Part shown: piece after piece, positions 53,745 to 62,198 of the stretch
Numbering within the stretch: the stretch's first letter is position 1
Layout of the letters: each line of letters opens with the position of its first letter
DNA from: Palsa-147 sp963771905
Lineage (GTDB): Bacteria > Acidobacteriota > Terriglobia > Acidiferrales > UBA7541
Reading direction: 5' to 3'
Assembly: GCA_963771905.1 (NCBI GenBank)
Contig: CAVYVI010000005.1
Span: forward strand, 124,001-188,000
Length of the DNA stretch: 64,000 bases
Program-made: the position numbers and the translations under genes
The notes under the pieces: model-generated
Told to the model about the DNA's origin: nothing
What the model saw: the letters and a program-made list of their open reading frames with translations, nothing else
The model's database searches: none

Positions 53745-53794
53745 ACACAGGAGTCCTCGACAAGGGCCCGGCGGGCGCGACGCGCGGGAGAGTC

Positions 53795-54535
53795 ATGAGA
53801 CGCAACAACCGCAACGATCATGGTGGGCGCGATGGACAGCCTGCTTACAAACGAATTCAGAGTTCGATTCGCAAACGCGTGGAAGCGGGGCAATTGCGCC
53901 CAGGCGATTTGGTCGATTCCGAGCGCGAACTTGCGAAGATTCACCGCGTCAGCCTGATGACGGCGCGCCACGCTTTGGCCGACCTTGCGCGCGAGGGAAT
54001 GGTCGAGCGCCGTCACGGTTCGGGAACTTTTGTTGCGCCTCCCAAGATTCACTTCAACAAGCTGATGAGCTATACGGAGCAGATGGCCAGTCGCGGCCTT
54101 TCCGCTAAATCTCATATTGTTTCGCTTGGCTACGTAAGCAAAGAACCGGAAATCGCCGCGCGCCTGGCATTGCCCCCGTCGGGCCGGATGATCAAACTCG
54201 AAAGGATTCGCCAGGCGAGTGACGAGCCCTTCGCTCTCGAGGTCTGCTATCTTTCAGTCGACGATTTTTCCGGACTGATTAATGCGCCTCTCGAGCGCGT
54301 TTCATTGTTTTCTACTCTCGAGCGCGAATACGGTGTCGAAATCGCGTACGCCGATGAAGAAATCGATGCGACGGCAGCGGACCCGAGAACGGCGGAACTC
54401 CTCAATGTCCCCCGAGGTATGGCACTGTTGAGGATGCGGCAGCTCATTTACTCGACTCGTGGCAAGGCCGTGGTTTACGTACTGGGGCTGTACCGCTCAG
54501 GACGACACACGCTGATGATTCGCCGGTTCCGCTGA
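53795..54535 (+). CDS. GntR-family regulator with UTRA ligand domain
   Basis: 246 residues from the ATG at 53795, preceded by CGGGAGAG; the frame is open further upstream but lacks a better start. A winged-helix GntR domain at about 14-80 (YKRIQSSIRKRVEAGQLRPGDLVDSERELAKIHRVSLMTARHALADLAREGMVERRHGSGTFVAPP) is followed by a UTRA domain to the end (LERIRQASDEPFALEVCYLSVDDF ... RMRQLIYSTRGKAVVYVLGLYRSGRHTLMIRR). UTRA domains bind small sugars or phosphorylated sugars. It is divergent from the TonB receptor and a terminator follows its stop. Confidence 0.9.
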   Translation: MRRNNRNDHGGRDGQPAYKRIQSSIRKRVEAGQLRPGDLVDSERELAKIHRVSLMTARHALADLAREGMVERRHGSGTFVAPPKIHFNKLMSYTEQMASRGLSAKSHIVSLGYVSKEPEIAARLALPPSGRMIKLERIRQASDEPFALEVCYLSVDDFSGLINAPLERVSLFSTLEREYGVEIAYADEEIDATAADPRTAELLNVPRGMALLRMRQLIYSTRGKAVVYVLGLYRSGRHTLMIRRFR

Positions 54536-54837
54536 GCCACCGCGCATTTCACTACTCAGGCCGGCAGAGGCTCGCCTCTAAAAATCTACGCGCGACCAGC
54601 CGACTGGTCTCTTTTTTGAGTTTGGATGGGCTGCCTGCTTCGGACGTTATGTCGGCGGCACCATCCGCGCAATTTATCGCTCCCGGTAGAACAACTCCAA
54701 ACCGGCCATCTGCAATCAAAAATCGACAGCGTGACAGCCGGCTGCCGATGAACCAAACTCCGCGCGATTTGGAACACATTGCGCAGTCGCAAACGTCTAA
54801 ATCAGCGGTGATGGTTGAATTTCCAGGAGTTCTTCGA
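54536..54837. other. Intergenic region
   Basis: About 300 bases between gntR and the S10 peptidase gene. It contains a terminator at 54594-54617 and the upstream region of the peptidase with its AGGAG ribosome site. No gene seen. Confidence 0.6.
54594..54617 (+). terminator. Terminator of the gntR gene
   Basis: GACCAG, loop CCGA, CTGGTC, then TCTTTTTT. A six-bp stem with a T-run, 59 nt after the gntR stop. Confidence 0.65.
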
Positions 54838-56406
54838 ATGAGAAAATCTTTCGGTGTTGCCGCGGCGACAATTTTGTTTCTGTCTTGCGGCTATTCCACG
54901 AGCGTAAGAGCGCAAGACCAAGGCAAAGAGACTAAGTCCGCGGAAGCCAAGCCGACAACGGAGCCGCCCGCACCGCCGCCGAAAGAGGAATCATCGGTGA
55001 CCGATCACACGATCAAGATCGGCGGGCAAACGATTCCCTACAAAGCCACGGCAAGCACGACGCTGCTGAAAAACGAGCAGGACGAACCAACCGCGCTGAT
55101 TTTCTCGATTGCATACACGCGCAGCGACGTGAAAGATTCGAGCCAGCGCCCGATCGCTTTTTTGTATAACGGCGGCCCGGGATCTTCCTCAATCTGGCTG
55201 CACATGGGAGCGTTCGGGCCGCGGCGCGTCGTGACGGCTAATGCCGAACCTACGGCTCCGGCGCCGTATTCGGTCACGGACAATGCAAATTGTCTGCTCG
55301 ATAAGACCGACCTCGTTTTCATCGATCCCGTGGGCACAGGCTTCAGCCACGCGGTGGGAAAATCGAAAGACAAGGATTTTTGGGGAATCGAAGAGGACGT
55401 GAAATCGCTCGCACGGTTCATTACCACGTACGTCAACCGCAACAACCGATGGAACTCGTCGAAATTCCTCATCGGCGAAAGCTACGGGACGTTTCGTTCG
55501 GCGGCGCTGGGAAATTATCTTCAATCGCACGACAATATGGACCTCAACGGAATCGTATTGATGTCGTCGGTTCTCGATCTCGGCACGATTTCGTTCAATC
55601 CGGGCGACGACATGACGTACGTCTACTATCTCCCGAGCTATGCCGCGACAGCGTGGTATCACAAAGCGCTGAGCAACCCGCCGGATGATTTGAACGCATT
55701 TCTTGGCGAAGCGCGAAAATTCGCGGCATCGGACTATGCGGCCGCGTTGATGAAAGGCTCGAATCTTTCGGCCGCGGAAGAAGCGGAGGTGGCGAAGAAA
55801 CTTTCCCAATTTACGGGGCTGAGCGAGGACTATCTCGTAAAGGCCAATCTCCGCGTAAAGCTTCCGCAATTCATGATCGAGCTCGAACGGAGCAAGGGAT
55901 TAACCACCGGCCGGCTCGATGCGCGATTCACGGGACCCACATACGATCTACTGGGAGAGTATGCGAAGAGTGATCCACAATCGACGGCCGTATCCGGAGC
56001 ATTCACGGCCATCTTCAACGCCTACGTGCGCGAAGATCTGAAATTCGGTCAGGACAAAGTCTATGAAGTGTTGAGCGACGAGGCCAATCAAGAGTGGGAT
56101 TGGAAGCACAAGGAGGGTCAAAATTTCGGTTTCCCCGGCTCGCCAAATGTCGAGCAGGATCTCATCGAAGCCATGATTTCGAACCCGCATCTCAGGGTAG
56201 AAGTTGAGAACGGATTGTACGACCTCGCCACTCCATTCTTTGCGACCGAGCATACGATGGATCATCTTGGCCTTCCGCCGGACATTCAGAGCCATGTCGA
56301 GCTCAAGTATTACGACGCTGGGCACATGATGTACTTGCGAGCCGACGACCTCGCGAAGCTCAAGGCCAACGTCGCGAGCTTCATCGATCGCACCGCAAAG
56401 CCGTAA
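54838..56406 (+). CDS. Secreted serine carboxypeptidase (S10 family)
   Basis: 522 residues from the ATG at 54838, with AGGAG 8 nt upstream and a signal peptide starting there (MRKSFGVAAATILFLSCGYSTS). Alpha/beta hydrolase fold with the S10 oxyanion/substrate motif NGGPGSSSIW (111-120), the nucleophile Ser215 in IGESYGTFR, Asp462 in LYDLATPF, and His496 in DAGHMMYL. A Lys/Pro-rich spacer of about 25 residues follows the signal. S10 enzymes remove C-terminal residues at acidic pH; acidobacteria carry several secreted ones. Monocistronic. Confidence 0.92.
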   Translation: MRKSFGVAAATILFLSCGYSTSVRAQDQGKETKSAEAKPTTEPPAPPPKEESSVTDHTIKIGGQTIPYKATASTTLLKNEQDEPTALIFSIAYTRSDVKDSSQRPIAFLYNGGPGSSSIWLHMGAFGPRRVVTANAEPTAPAPYSVTDNANCLLDKTDLVFIDPVGTGFSHAVGKSKDKDFWGIEEDVKSLARFITTYVNRNNRWNSSKFLIGESYGTFRSAALGNYLQSHDNMDLNGIVLMSSVLDLGTISFNPGDDMTYVYYLPSYAATAWYHKALSNPPDDLNAFLGEARKFAASDYAAALMKGSNLSAAEEAEVAKKLSQFTGLSEDYLVKANLRVKLPQFMIELERSKGLTTGRLDARFTGPTYDLLGEYAKSDPQSTAVSGAFTAIFNAYVREDLKFGQDKVYEVLSDEANQEWDWKHKEGQNFGFPGSPNVEQDLIEAMISNPHLRVEVENGLYDLATPFFATEHTMDHLGLPPDIQSHVELKYYDAGHMMYLRADDLAKLKANVASFIDRTAKP

Positions 56407-56578
56407 CTGAGCTAAAGACACCGGTTCGAGCGCTGTCTCCACGTCGATTCGCAATCTCGAGCGATCGGGAAACTCGCGAACCATGCGACGGCTGGCATAT
56501 CTGCGAAAGATTGACACACGGGAGGGGCATCGGGCACGATGGCGCCCGCCCTCACTCAACTCATCCCGAATACAGCGC

Positions 56579-57481
56579 GTGACGCCCGAGACGCTCATCA
56601 TCGTGAACCCGGTTGCAGGCGGAGGACGGGCTGGCCGCATGCAAGCTGGTGTCTCACGATATTTCGCCGACTGCAAATGGCCGGCTGACTATGCGATCTC
56701 CGAAAGCACGGAGAACTTGCAGCGAATCGCGGCGAATGCCGTTGCACGCGGGTACCGATACATTCTCGCGCTCGGAGGCGATGGAGCGTTTCACCATCTC
56801 GTCGCGGCGGCGCTCGGATCGACTGCCGTTCTGGGCTTCTTACCGGCGGGAAACGGCAACGACATCGCCGAAGGCCTAGGGCTTCCCTCCGATCCGATTG
56901 CGGCAGCGCACACATTTCTCCATTCGAGTCCGCGCGCGATTGACGTGGTTCGCGCGCGATTCGGCGGCGGCCGCGAGGCCGTATTCATCGGCGCCGGCGG
57001 AGTTGGGCTCGATGCCGAAGCCGCGCAGCTCGCCAACACACGCTTTCGCCGCTGGCCTGGTGTAACGCGTTACATCGCGGGCGCGCTGTGGGCCTGGCGG
57101 AATTTCCATGGACTCGAACTCAGCGCCGAGATCGATGAAGAGATGTGGACGGGACGCATCCTGTTTGCGGCGGCGGCGAACTCGCCGTGTTTCGGCTCGG
57201 GTGTGCGCATCGCACCAGCGGCAAAGATGGACGATGGCTGGCTGGAAATCACGCTGGTGCGTGAAATGCCTCTCGTAAAGGTGCTGGAGGCAATTTTCAT
57301 CGTCCTGCGTTCCGGCGATATTCGCTGGCCGGAAGTGGAGCGATTCCGCTGCCGCCACGCGCGATTCCAGACGAACCGCCCAGCGCTGGTTCACGGCGAC
57401 GGAGAAATCCTGGGCGAATCACCGGTCGAGTTCGAAATTCTGCCCGGCGCAATCCGCGTGATGGCCCCGCCACAAACCTAG
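56579..57481 (+). CDS. Diacylglycerol/lipid kinase family protein (YegS-like)
   Basis: 300 residues from the GTG at 56579; an ATG at 56483 adds 32 residues that do not look conserved. Starts with the family opening TLIIVNPVAGGGRAG. The nucleotide motif reads ALGGDGAFHHLVAAAL (usually GGDGT) and the next reads PAGNGNDIAEGLGLP (usually GTGND). Catalytic-domain features GVGLDAEAAQLAN and the C-terminal beta domain are present. Phosphorylates lipids or sphingoid/diacylglycerol-like alcohols in relatives. The two motif changes are conservative but worth noting. Confidence 0.85.
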   Translation: MTPETLIIVNPVAGGGRAGRMQAGVSRYFADCKWPADYAISESTENLQRIAANAVARGYRYILALGGDGAFHHLVAAALGSTAVLGFLPAGNGNDIAEGLGLPSDPIAAAHTFLHSSPRAIDVVRARFGGGREAVFIGAGGVGLDAEAAQLANTRFRRWPGVTRYIAGALWAWRNFHGLELSAEIDEEMWTGRILFAAAANSPCFGSGVRIAPAAKMDDGWLEITLVREMPLVKVLEAIFIVLRSGDIRWPEVERFRCRHARFQTNRPALVHGDGEILGESPVEFEILPGAIRVMAPPQT

Positions 57482-57537
57482 GTCGAACACACACCGGACT
57501 TACCGGCACTCGTCCGCGCCAGCACGGAGAACCCGCT

Positions 57538-57912
57538 CTATTTCTGGGCTTTCTTGTCGAGCTTGAGGGTGACTTCGATGTCTCTGCGGCTGTCATAGCT
57601 GGAAACCGTGTGGTTGGAGGAGACGAAGGGGTCGTGCTCGGCGTGGATTTCGTAATCCACATTGGGATCGAGTCCGCTGAATCTATAATTTCCGGAATCG
57701 TCCGTGATGTGCGTTTTGATGGCTTGCGTTCTGATGTTCTTGAGGTAAACCACGCTGGTCGGAACCGGGTTTTGGCTCGCATCGATCACGCTGCCGTGCA
57801 CGGTCCGCAACTGGGCGTCTCGCTTCTTGTCCTGCGAGGCACTGAGAATCGCAATTCCGAGAAGAAGAACGAGCGAAAGAAGAGCGATGGTGGCGCGGTG
57901 CCGTGAAATCAC
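57538..57912 (-). CDS. Small secreted transthyretin/carboxypeptidase-regulatory-like protein
   Basis: 124 residues, ATG at 57912. Signal peptide/anchor MISRHRATIALLSLVLLLGIAILSA. The mature part is a single carboxypeptidase-regulatory-like beta sandwich: RTVHGSVIDASQNPVPTSVVYLKN, then TDDSGNYRFSGLDPNVDYEIHAEHDPF. It ends in a Lys-rich tail. These domains occur in many acidobacterial exported proteins, including the N-terminus of the TonB receptor here, and may mediate surface contacts. Function unknown. Confidence 0.8.
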   Translation of the reverse strand: MISRHRATIALLSLVLLLGIAILSASQDKKRDAQLRTVHGSVIDASQNPVPTSVVYLKNIRTQAIKTHITDDSGNYRFSGLDPNVDYEIHAEHDPFVSSNHTVSSYDSRRDIEVTLKLDKKAQK

Positions 57913-58004
57913 AAGCCCTCCGACTCAATCGATTGCTGTGAAGCCATCACACAATAGGATGGCGAAGAAATATTGAAAGAAGCCGGAGTCGAATCGAATC
58001 GCGG

Positions 58005-58253
58005 CTATTCCGCTTCGTCTCCGATCGGTTCGCCGGCGTCGCTGCTTTCGTCTTCTTCATCGTCATCATCGTCGTCGGCTTTCACTTCCTCCTCATCCTC
58101 TTCTTCCTCTTCGGACAGCACGATGAGATGGACGGGATGGACCTGCGTGACTTCGAGCTCGACATCGCATTCCGGGCAGCTCAAGATCTCGCCTTCTTCG
58201 ACTTCATCCTCGTCCAGATCGATCTCCGCGTCACATTCCGGACATTTGACCAC
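58005..58253 (-). CDS. LysW-like zinc-ribbon protein with long acidic tail
   Basis: 82 residues. The first 36 match the LysW/ArgW amino-group carrier: MVKCPECDAEIDLDEDEVEEGE, then CPECDVELEV, with cysteines 4, 7, 26 and 29 for one zinc. In a true LysW the protein ends in a conserved EDWGE whose terminal Glu carries the lysine/ornithine intermediate. Here residues 48-82 are mainly Glu/Asp and end EPIGDEAE, with no EDWGE. No lysX, lysZ, lysY or lysJ/K gene is in the window. It is either a LysW relative with a lost carrier site or an acidic zinc-ribbon protein of other use. Confidence 0.75.
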   Translation of the reverse strand: MVKCPECDAEIDLDEDEVEEGEILSCPECDVELEVTQVHPVHLIVLSEEEEEDEEEVKADDDDDDEEDESSDAGEPIGDEAE

Positions 58254-58343
58254 GGGGAAAGCCTCCTTGCCGATGGTATCGCAAACCCGCGAGCGTATTA
58301 TATAACGCTACTGTCAAGCATTTCTCCATGGGAGCGAGTGGAG

Positions 58344-58808
58344 TTGTCGCCGAAACGTGAATATCCGGATTTGCCCATGGTGGGCGTGGGTGGCGTTGTG
58401 ATCCACGACGGTTGCGCACTGCTGATTCGGCGGGGGACGCCGCCGCTGCAGGGTGAATGGTCGATTCCGGGAGGCACGCTCGAGCTCGGCGAGACAATTT
58501 CAGATGGAGTGCGGCGCGAGTTACTCGAAGAAACAGGGATCGAGGTGCGTGTCTTGCATCTCATCGAAGTCTTCGACAGGATTTTTTCGGATTCCGACGA
58601 GCGGATCCAATATCACTTCGTGATTTTGGATTATTTGTGCGAATGGGTTCGCGGCGAGGCGCGGCCGGGCAGCGACGTCACGGATGTAGCATGGGCGCGC
58701 GAAGGGGATTTGGCGAAATACCGGCTCAGCGAAGCTGCCAGCCGCGTCATCCGCAAAGCGTTTGGTCTCGAGGGTTCAATCGCGTCGGACGCAACTGAGA
58801 AGACGTAA
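58344..58808 (+). CDS. NUDIX hydrolase
   Basis: 154 residues from a TTG at 58344, which has GGAG 9 nt upstream; a GTG at 58338 is the alternative. The NUDIX box GX5EX7REUXEEXGU is complete: GGTLELGETISDGVRRELLEETGIEV. The N-terminus (PMVGVGGVVIHDGCALLIRRG) and C-terminal strands fit MutT/ADP-ribose pyrophosphatase-like enzymes, which hydrolyse nucleoside diphosphates linked to other groups. The substrate is unknown. It diverges from the LysW-like gene. Confidence 0.9.
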   Translation: MSPKREYPDLPMVGVGGVVIHDGCALLIRRGTPPLQGEWSIPGGTLELGETISDGVRRELLEETGIEVRVLHLIEVFDRIFSDSDERIQYHFVILDYLCEWVRGEARPGSDVTDVAWAREGDLAKYRLSEAASRVIRKAFGLEGSIASDATEKT

Positions 58809-58862
58809 GTTCACACCGCATCAGGCTGTGCCGCACCTCTCATGCGGCGCGAGAAAGCTCCG

Positions 58863-59615
58863 TCAGTCACCTGCCATGGCGGCAGGCAGGCGGCCAAAGC
58901 GGCGCTCGCGGGAAGCGAAATCGCGCAACGCGGATTCGAGATCTTCTTTCGCGAAGTCCGGCCACATTTTCGGCGTGAAAACGAGCTCGGCGTAGGCGCA
59001 TTCCCACAGCAGAAAATCGCTCAGGCGATGTTCGCCGCCGGTGCGAATCAGCAAGTCGACGTCGGCGCTGGCCGCCCCGGCGTGCGTCACTTCACCGAGC
59101 TTGCGCGCGAACTCGTTCTGCGAAATTTCCAGACTCGACAACATCCAACACGCGGCGCGCAGAATCGCCTCGCGGCCGGAATAATCCACGGCGATGCGCA
59201 ACTCGAGAGACCTCGAGGCCGAAGTGACGCGCTCTGCAAATTGAATCGCGGCCATGAGCGACGGCGGGATGCGATCGCGCCGGCCAATGACGCGGACGCG
59301 CACTCCGTTTCTCGCGCAAGTCTCGGATTCATCGCGCAGATATTCTTCGACGAGAGCGAGGAGCGCCGAGACTTCGCTGCCCGGCCGCTGCCAGTTGTCG
59401 CCGGAGAAGGCAAAGAGCGTCAGAATGCCGACGCCGAGCGATGGCGCCGCCTTCACCACGCGGCGAACCGCTTCGACGCCAGCGCGGTGGCCTTCGGAGC
59501 GGGACAGGCCGCGTCCCGCTGCCCAGCGGCCGTTGCCGTCCATGAGGATGGCCACGTGGAGGCTGGAGTCCAAGTGGAGCGTTAAAGTACTTCTTCTTGC
59601 AAAGTGAAGGGCCAA
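58863..59615 (-). CDS. uppS: Isoprenyl transferase (undecaprenyl diphosphate synthase)
   Basis: 250 residues from the TTG at 59615, chosen because GAGGAAGGAA lies just upstream and the length equals that of other UppS. The catalytic Asp26 lies in HVAILMDGNGRWAAGRG; FAFSGDNWQRP, the arginine motif and the C-terminal DLLIRTGGEHRLSDFLLWECAYAEL are standard. It condenses isopentenyl diphosphate onto farnesyl diphosphate to make the C55 carrier for cell-wall synthesis. It follows a small winged-helix regulator and a membrane protein gene as the last of three, 14 nt after the regulator. Confidence 0.96.
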   Translation of the reverse strand: MALHFARRSTLTLHLDSSLHVAILMDGNGRWAAGRGLSRSEGHRAGVEAVRRVVKAAPSLGVGILTLFAFSGDNWQRPGSEVSALLALVEEYLRDESETCARNGVRVRVIGRRDRIPPSLMAAIQFAERVTSASRSLELRIAVDYSGREAILRAACWMLSSLEISQNEFARKLGEVTHAGAASADVDLLIRTGGEHRLSDFLLWECAYAELVFTPKMWPDFAKEDLESALRDFASRERRFGRLPAAMAGD

Positions 59616-59629
59616 AAAAATTTCCTTCC

Positions 59630-60037
59630 TCAGGCTTCCCGTGTCGCCTGAATCAAGGCTTCCATATGATCGAGATAGCGCAGGAGCGCGCGGCGGCCGC
59701 TGGGCGTCAGGCGATATTCCGTTCGCGGCATGCGGCCTGCGAACGACTTGGTGCAAGCAATGTAGCCGGCGTCTTCGAGCTTGCGCGCGTGAACGCTCAA
59801 ATTTCCGTCGCTCGCGTTCAGCAATTGCTTGAGCTCGGTGAACGTGAGCGCCTGGTTTGCAGCCAGCGCGCTGACGATCGCCAGACGCGTGCGTTCGTGA
59901 ATGAGGCGGTCGAGTTGGGTTGCAGAGAGCCCGGAAGCGGCGGCGGAAGCGCGTGTCTTCGCACCGGGCGCGGCGCGGCGGCTCGCAGTGGATTTCTCAT
60001 CGCGTTCCGCTCGCGCGGCGCTGGACCTATCCGCCAT
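59630..60037 (-). CDS. Small winged-helix transcriptional regulator
   Basis: 135 residues; the ATG at 60037 is within the last codons of the upstream gene. Basic, Ala-rich N-terminal 40 residues precede one winged helix (LDRLIHERTRLAIVSALAANQALTFTELKQLLNASDGNLSVHARKLEDAGYIACTKSF) of the PF13601-type (HTH_34) group, then a dimerisation helix. Members often autoregulate a membrane protein partner encoded just upstream, as here. It probably controls its own operon. Confidence 0.85.
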   Translation of the reverse strand: MADRSSAARAERDEKSTASRRAAPGAKTRASAAASGLSATQLDRLIHERTRLAIVSALAANQALTFTELKQLLNASDGNLSVHARKLEDAGYIACTKSFAGRMPRTEYRLTPSGRRALLRYLDHMEALIQATREA

Positions 60038-60641
60038 AACTCCTCGCAATCACCGCGCCGAAAACAATGTGCAGTCCGCCAAATCCCATCCCGAGGAGGA
60101 TATTTCCCCAGCTCGCCGGGGAGAAAAGCGCAATTGTGCCGAGCACCATGAAGCAAAGACCCATGAGCGGCACGACTCGAATCGAAAATGCGCCGCCCGT
60201 CACCACTCCCGTGCCGTAGAGCAGGAGCCAAACGCCGGGAATTGCGGCGGCATCGCCCGCGTGATAGAGGACAACCGTTAACAGTGCGCCAACGAACATG
60301 GCCGGGGCAAAGCTCAAGGCAAATTTTCGTCCGGGGCCGGCAAGCAGCGGCAAGTTCGCTTCGCGGGCTTTGGCGATTGTGCTCCACGAGGCAATCGCCA
60401 GCGCGATGACAGCTTCCGCCACCCACGTCAGCAGCCATGCCTCGGCGCGCTGCTGCCGCGAAGCCACTACGGCGGCACCAGCGGCCGTGATGCCCATGGC
60501 CACGCCGCCCCAGCCGGGAACGGCGGTGAAGGAGGAGGCGCGCTCCATGGTTTCGCGGATGAAGCGGAGATTGTCGCGGGCGCGATCGTCGAGAGCGACC
60601 GGCTTCGAGGAACGAGGGCGCCAGGGATTGGTCTGCGACAT
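60027..60641 (-). CDS. Multi-pass membrane protein encoded with its regulator
   Basis: 204 residues. About six hydrophobic segments: 42-60, 70-88, 107-127, 130-148, 155-175 and 178-196 (for example FAPAMFVGALLTVVLYHAGD). It starts with a hydrophilic N-terminus of about 40 residues (DDRARDNLRFIRETMERAS). No transport motif. The predicted -10 box ends six bases before the ATG, so the mRNA may be leaderless. It is first in the operon with the winged-helix regulator and uppS. Confidence 0.78.
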   Translation of the reverse strand: MSQTNPWRPRSSKPVALDDRARDNLRFIRETMERASSFTAVPGWGGVAMGITAAGAAVVASRQQRAEAWLLTWVAEAVIALAIASWSTIAKAREANLPLLAGPGRKFALSFAPAMFVGALLTVVLYHAGDAAAIPGVWLLLYGTGVVTGGAFSIRVVPLMGLCFMVLGTIALFSPASWGNILLGMGFGGLHIVFGAVIARSYGG

Positions 60642-60647
60642 GGGACA

Positions 60648-60675
60648 AGGATAGCGCCGGACACAGGATTGTCAA
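60648..60675 (-). promoter_or_regulatory. Promoter of the membrane protein-regulator-uppS operon
   Basis: On the minus strand TTGACA (60675-60670), 16 bases, TATCCT (60653-60648). The ATG is at 60641, so transcription would begin at or next to the A of the ATG. No ribosome-binding site exists. A dyad ACTT-N9-AAGT lies at 60678-60694, just upstream of the -35. Confidence 0.65.
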
Positions 60676-60825
60676 GTACTTTGTAAAATGAAGTGATGTG
60701 AATTTGACGCACCCCCGGGCAGGCCAAATCGGCTGGCGGACCAAGCCTTGCGACTGATGCTGCCCTTGCCGCAATGGCTTTGCGGGCATATCCTCGGGTC
60801 GCCTAACTGGCCAGGAGGAATGTCC

Positions 60826-61377
60826 ATGAAGAATTTTATTCAACTCGGATTGGCGTTGGCGTTGATTGCAGTGCCTGCGATGGCGCAGGAGAAAGCCGCG
60901 CCAATGGGGAAGACAGAAGCGAATCCGGTGTCCAGCCATCTCCGCGAGGTGGTCGCCGAGAACGCGAAGAATATGGTCGCGGCGGCCGAAGAAATGCCCG
61001 CCGACAAGTACTCGTTCCAGCCCACGCCGCAACAAATGACATTCGCGCATCTGGTCGTTCACGCCACACGCGCCAATTTCTACTTGTGCTCAAAAATCTC
61101 GGGTGCGGCAGCCCCGGAGTCGAAAGTGGCGGAAACCGAAGGCAAGGACAAGCTGGTCGCTGCGCTCAAGTCTTCGTTCGACTTCTGCACGGCATCGTTC
61201 GCGAAAATCGACGATTCGAATCTCGGCGATGTGCTTCCCTATTTCGGCGGAGAGACGATTTCTCGCGGAGGAATGATGATGGATCTCGATGGCGATTACT
61301 CGGACCACTACGCCATGGCGGCGATGTACCTTCGCGCCACAGGACTACTGCCTCCGACGGCAAAGAAGGAAAAATAA
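60826..61377 (+). CDS. Secreted DinB-like four-helix protein
   Basis: 183 residues from the ATG at 60826, 7 nt after AGGAGG. Signal peptide MKNFIQLGLALALIAVPAMA. The mature part is helical with a DinB/YfiT-like pattern: EVVAENAKNMVAAAEEMPADKYSFQPTPQQMTFAHLVVHATRANFYLCSKI and a later histidine segment DHYAMAAMYLRATGLLP that would supply metal ligands. Such proteins bind a divalent metal; enzymatic roles vary. Exported members are common in acidobacteria. Confidence 0.85.
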   Translation: MKNFIQLGLALALIAVPAMAQEKAAPMGKTEANPVSSHLREVVAENAKNMVAAAEEMPADKYSFQPTPQQMTFAHLVVHATRANFYLCSKISGAAAPESKVAETEGKDKLVAALKSSFDFCTASFAKIDDSNLGDVLPYFGGETISRGGMMMDLDGDYSDHYAMAAMYLRATGLLPPTAKKEK

Positions 61378-61428
61378 CGCGTTGCGGAAATTGGGAGGCT
61401 GCTCAAGCTGCCGGTTGCGCGAGCGGGC

Positions 61429-62181
61429 CTAGCCCGGGCGGCTGCCGGTCTTTGGGTATTTGCCGGTGACGGCGTTCCAGCGGATCACGAAAAGATCCCA
61501 AAACATGTGAACGCTGTCGCGCAGGACGTGGACTTTCGTGGCGGGGTCGTGCGCCCAGCGGACGGGCACTTCGACGGCGCGGAGGCCGTGGCGCTTCGCC
61601 AGAAATAGAATTTCCGGATCGAAACCGAAGCGCTCGATGCGCTGCTGCGTGAAGATGATCCGGGATTGCGGCATGGCGAACGCCTTGAAGCCGCATTGCG
61701 TATCCTCGAATCGCAGGCCGGTGAATAGTTTCACGAAGCCATTGAAAATAATTCCCGCGAGCTCGCGCATGCGCGATTGATGGACGCTGATGAGTTTGCG
61801 GTCGAGTGCGCGAGAGCCGAACGCAATGTCGGCGTCGCGCAGAGCGCCGAGCAGCTTTTCCGCCTCTTCAATCGGCGACGATAAGTCCGCATCGGTGAAG
61901 AGGGCGATGCGGCCGCGCGATTCAAGCATGCCGTGCCGCACGCTGTAGCCTTTGCCGCGATTTACGCCGTTCGATACCAGGCGCACCGCCGGCCAAACGC
62001 GCCGCCATTCCTCGACGATGCGCGCCGTGCCGTCGTTCGATCCATCATCCACGACAAGAACTTCGGCATCGAGGTGCCGCTCGTCCAGATACGCGCGAAT
62101 TTTCTCGAGGCCGCGCGGCAGACGGGTTTCCTCGTTATAGGCGGGAATGATGATCGAGAGTTCAGGCGAAGGCGCGTTCAT
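61429..62181 (-). CDS. GT2 glycosyltransferase, dolichyl-phosphate-glucose synthase-like
   Basis: 250 residues from the ATG at 62181. GT-A fold of family 2: LSIIIPAYNEETRLP, VLVVDDGSNDGTARI, the metal site FTDADLSSPIEEAEKLL, and LTGLRFEDTQCGFKAF. This group transfers a sugar from a nucleotide donor to polyprenyl phosphate. It has no C-terminal membrane helices. It starts 17 nt after the kynureninase-like gene, so it shares its transcript. Confidence 0.9.
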   Translation of the reverse strand: MNAPSPELSIIIPAYNEETRLPRGLEKIRAYLDERHLDAEVLVVDDGSNDGTARIVEEWRRVWPAVRLVSNGVNRGKGYSVRHGMLESRGRIALFTDADLSSPIEEAEKLLGALRDADIAFGSRALDRKLISVHQSRMRELAGIIFNGFVKLFTGLRFEDTQCGFKAFAMPQSRIIFTQQRIERFGFDPEILFLAKRHGLRAVEVPVRWAHDPATKVHVLRDSVHMFWDLFVIRWNAVTGKYPKTGSRPG

Positions 62182-62198
62182 CCGGTAGTGGCCGTCTC

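Noticed and set aside
59818..61062. 414-residue minus-strand frame
   Set aside because: It overlaps the winged-helix regulator and membrane protein in another frame and crosses their promoter; no motifs, Arg/Pro-rich.
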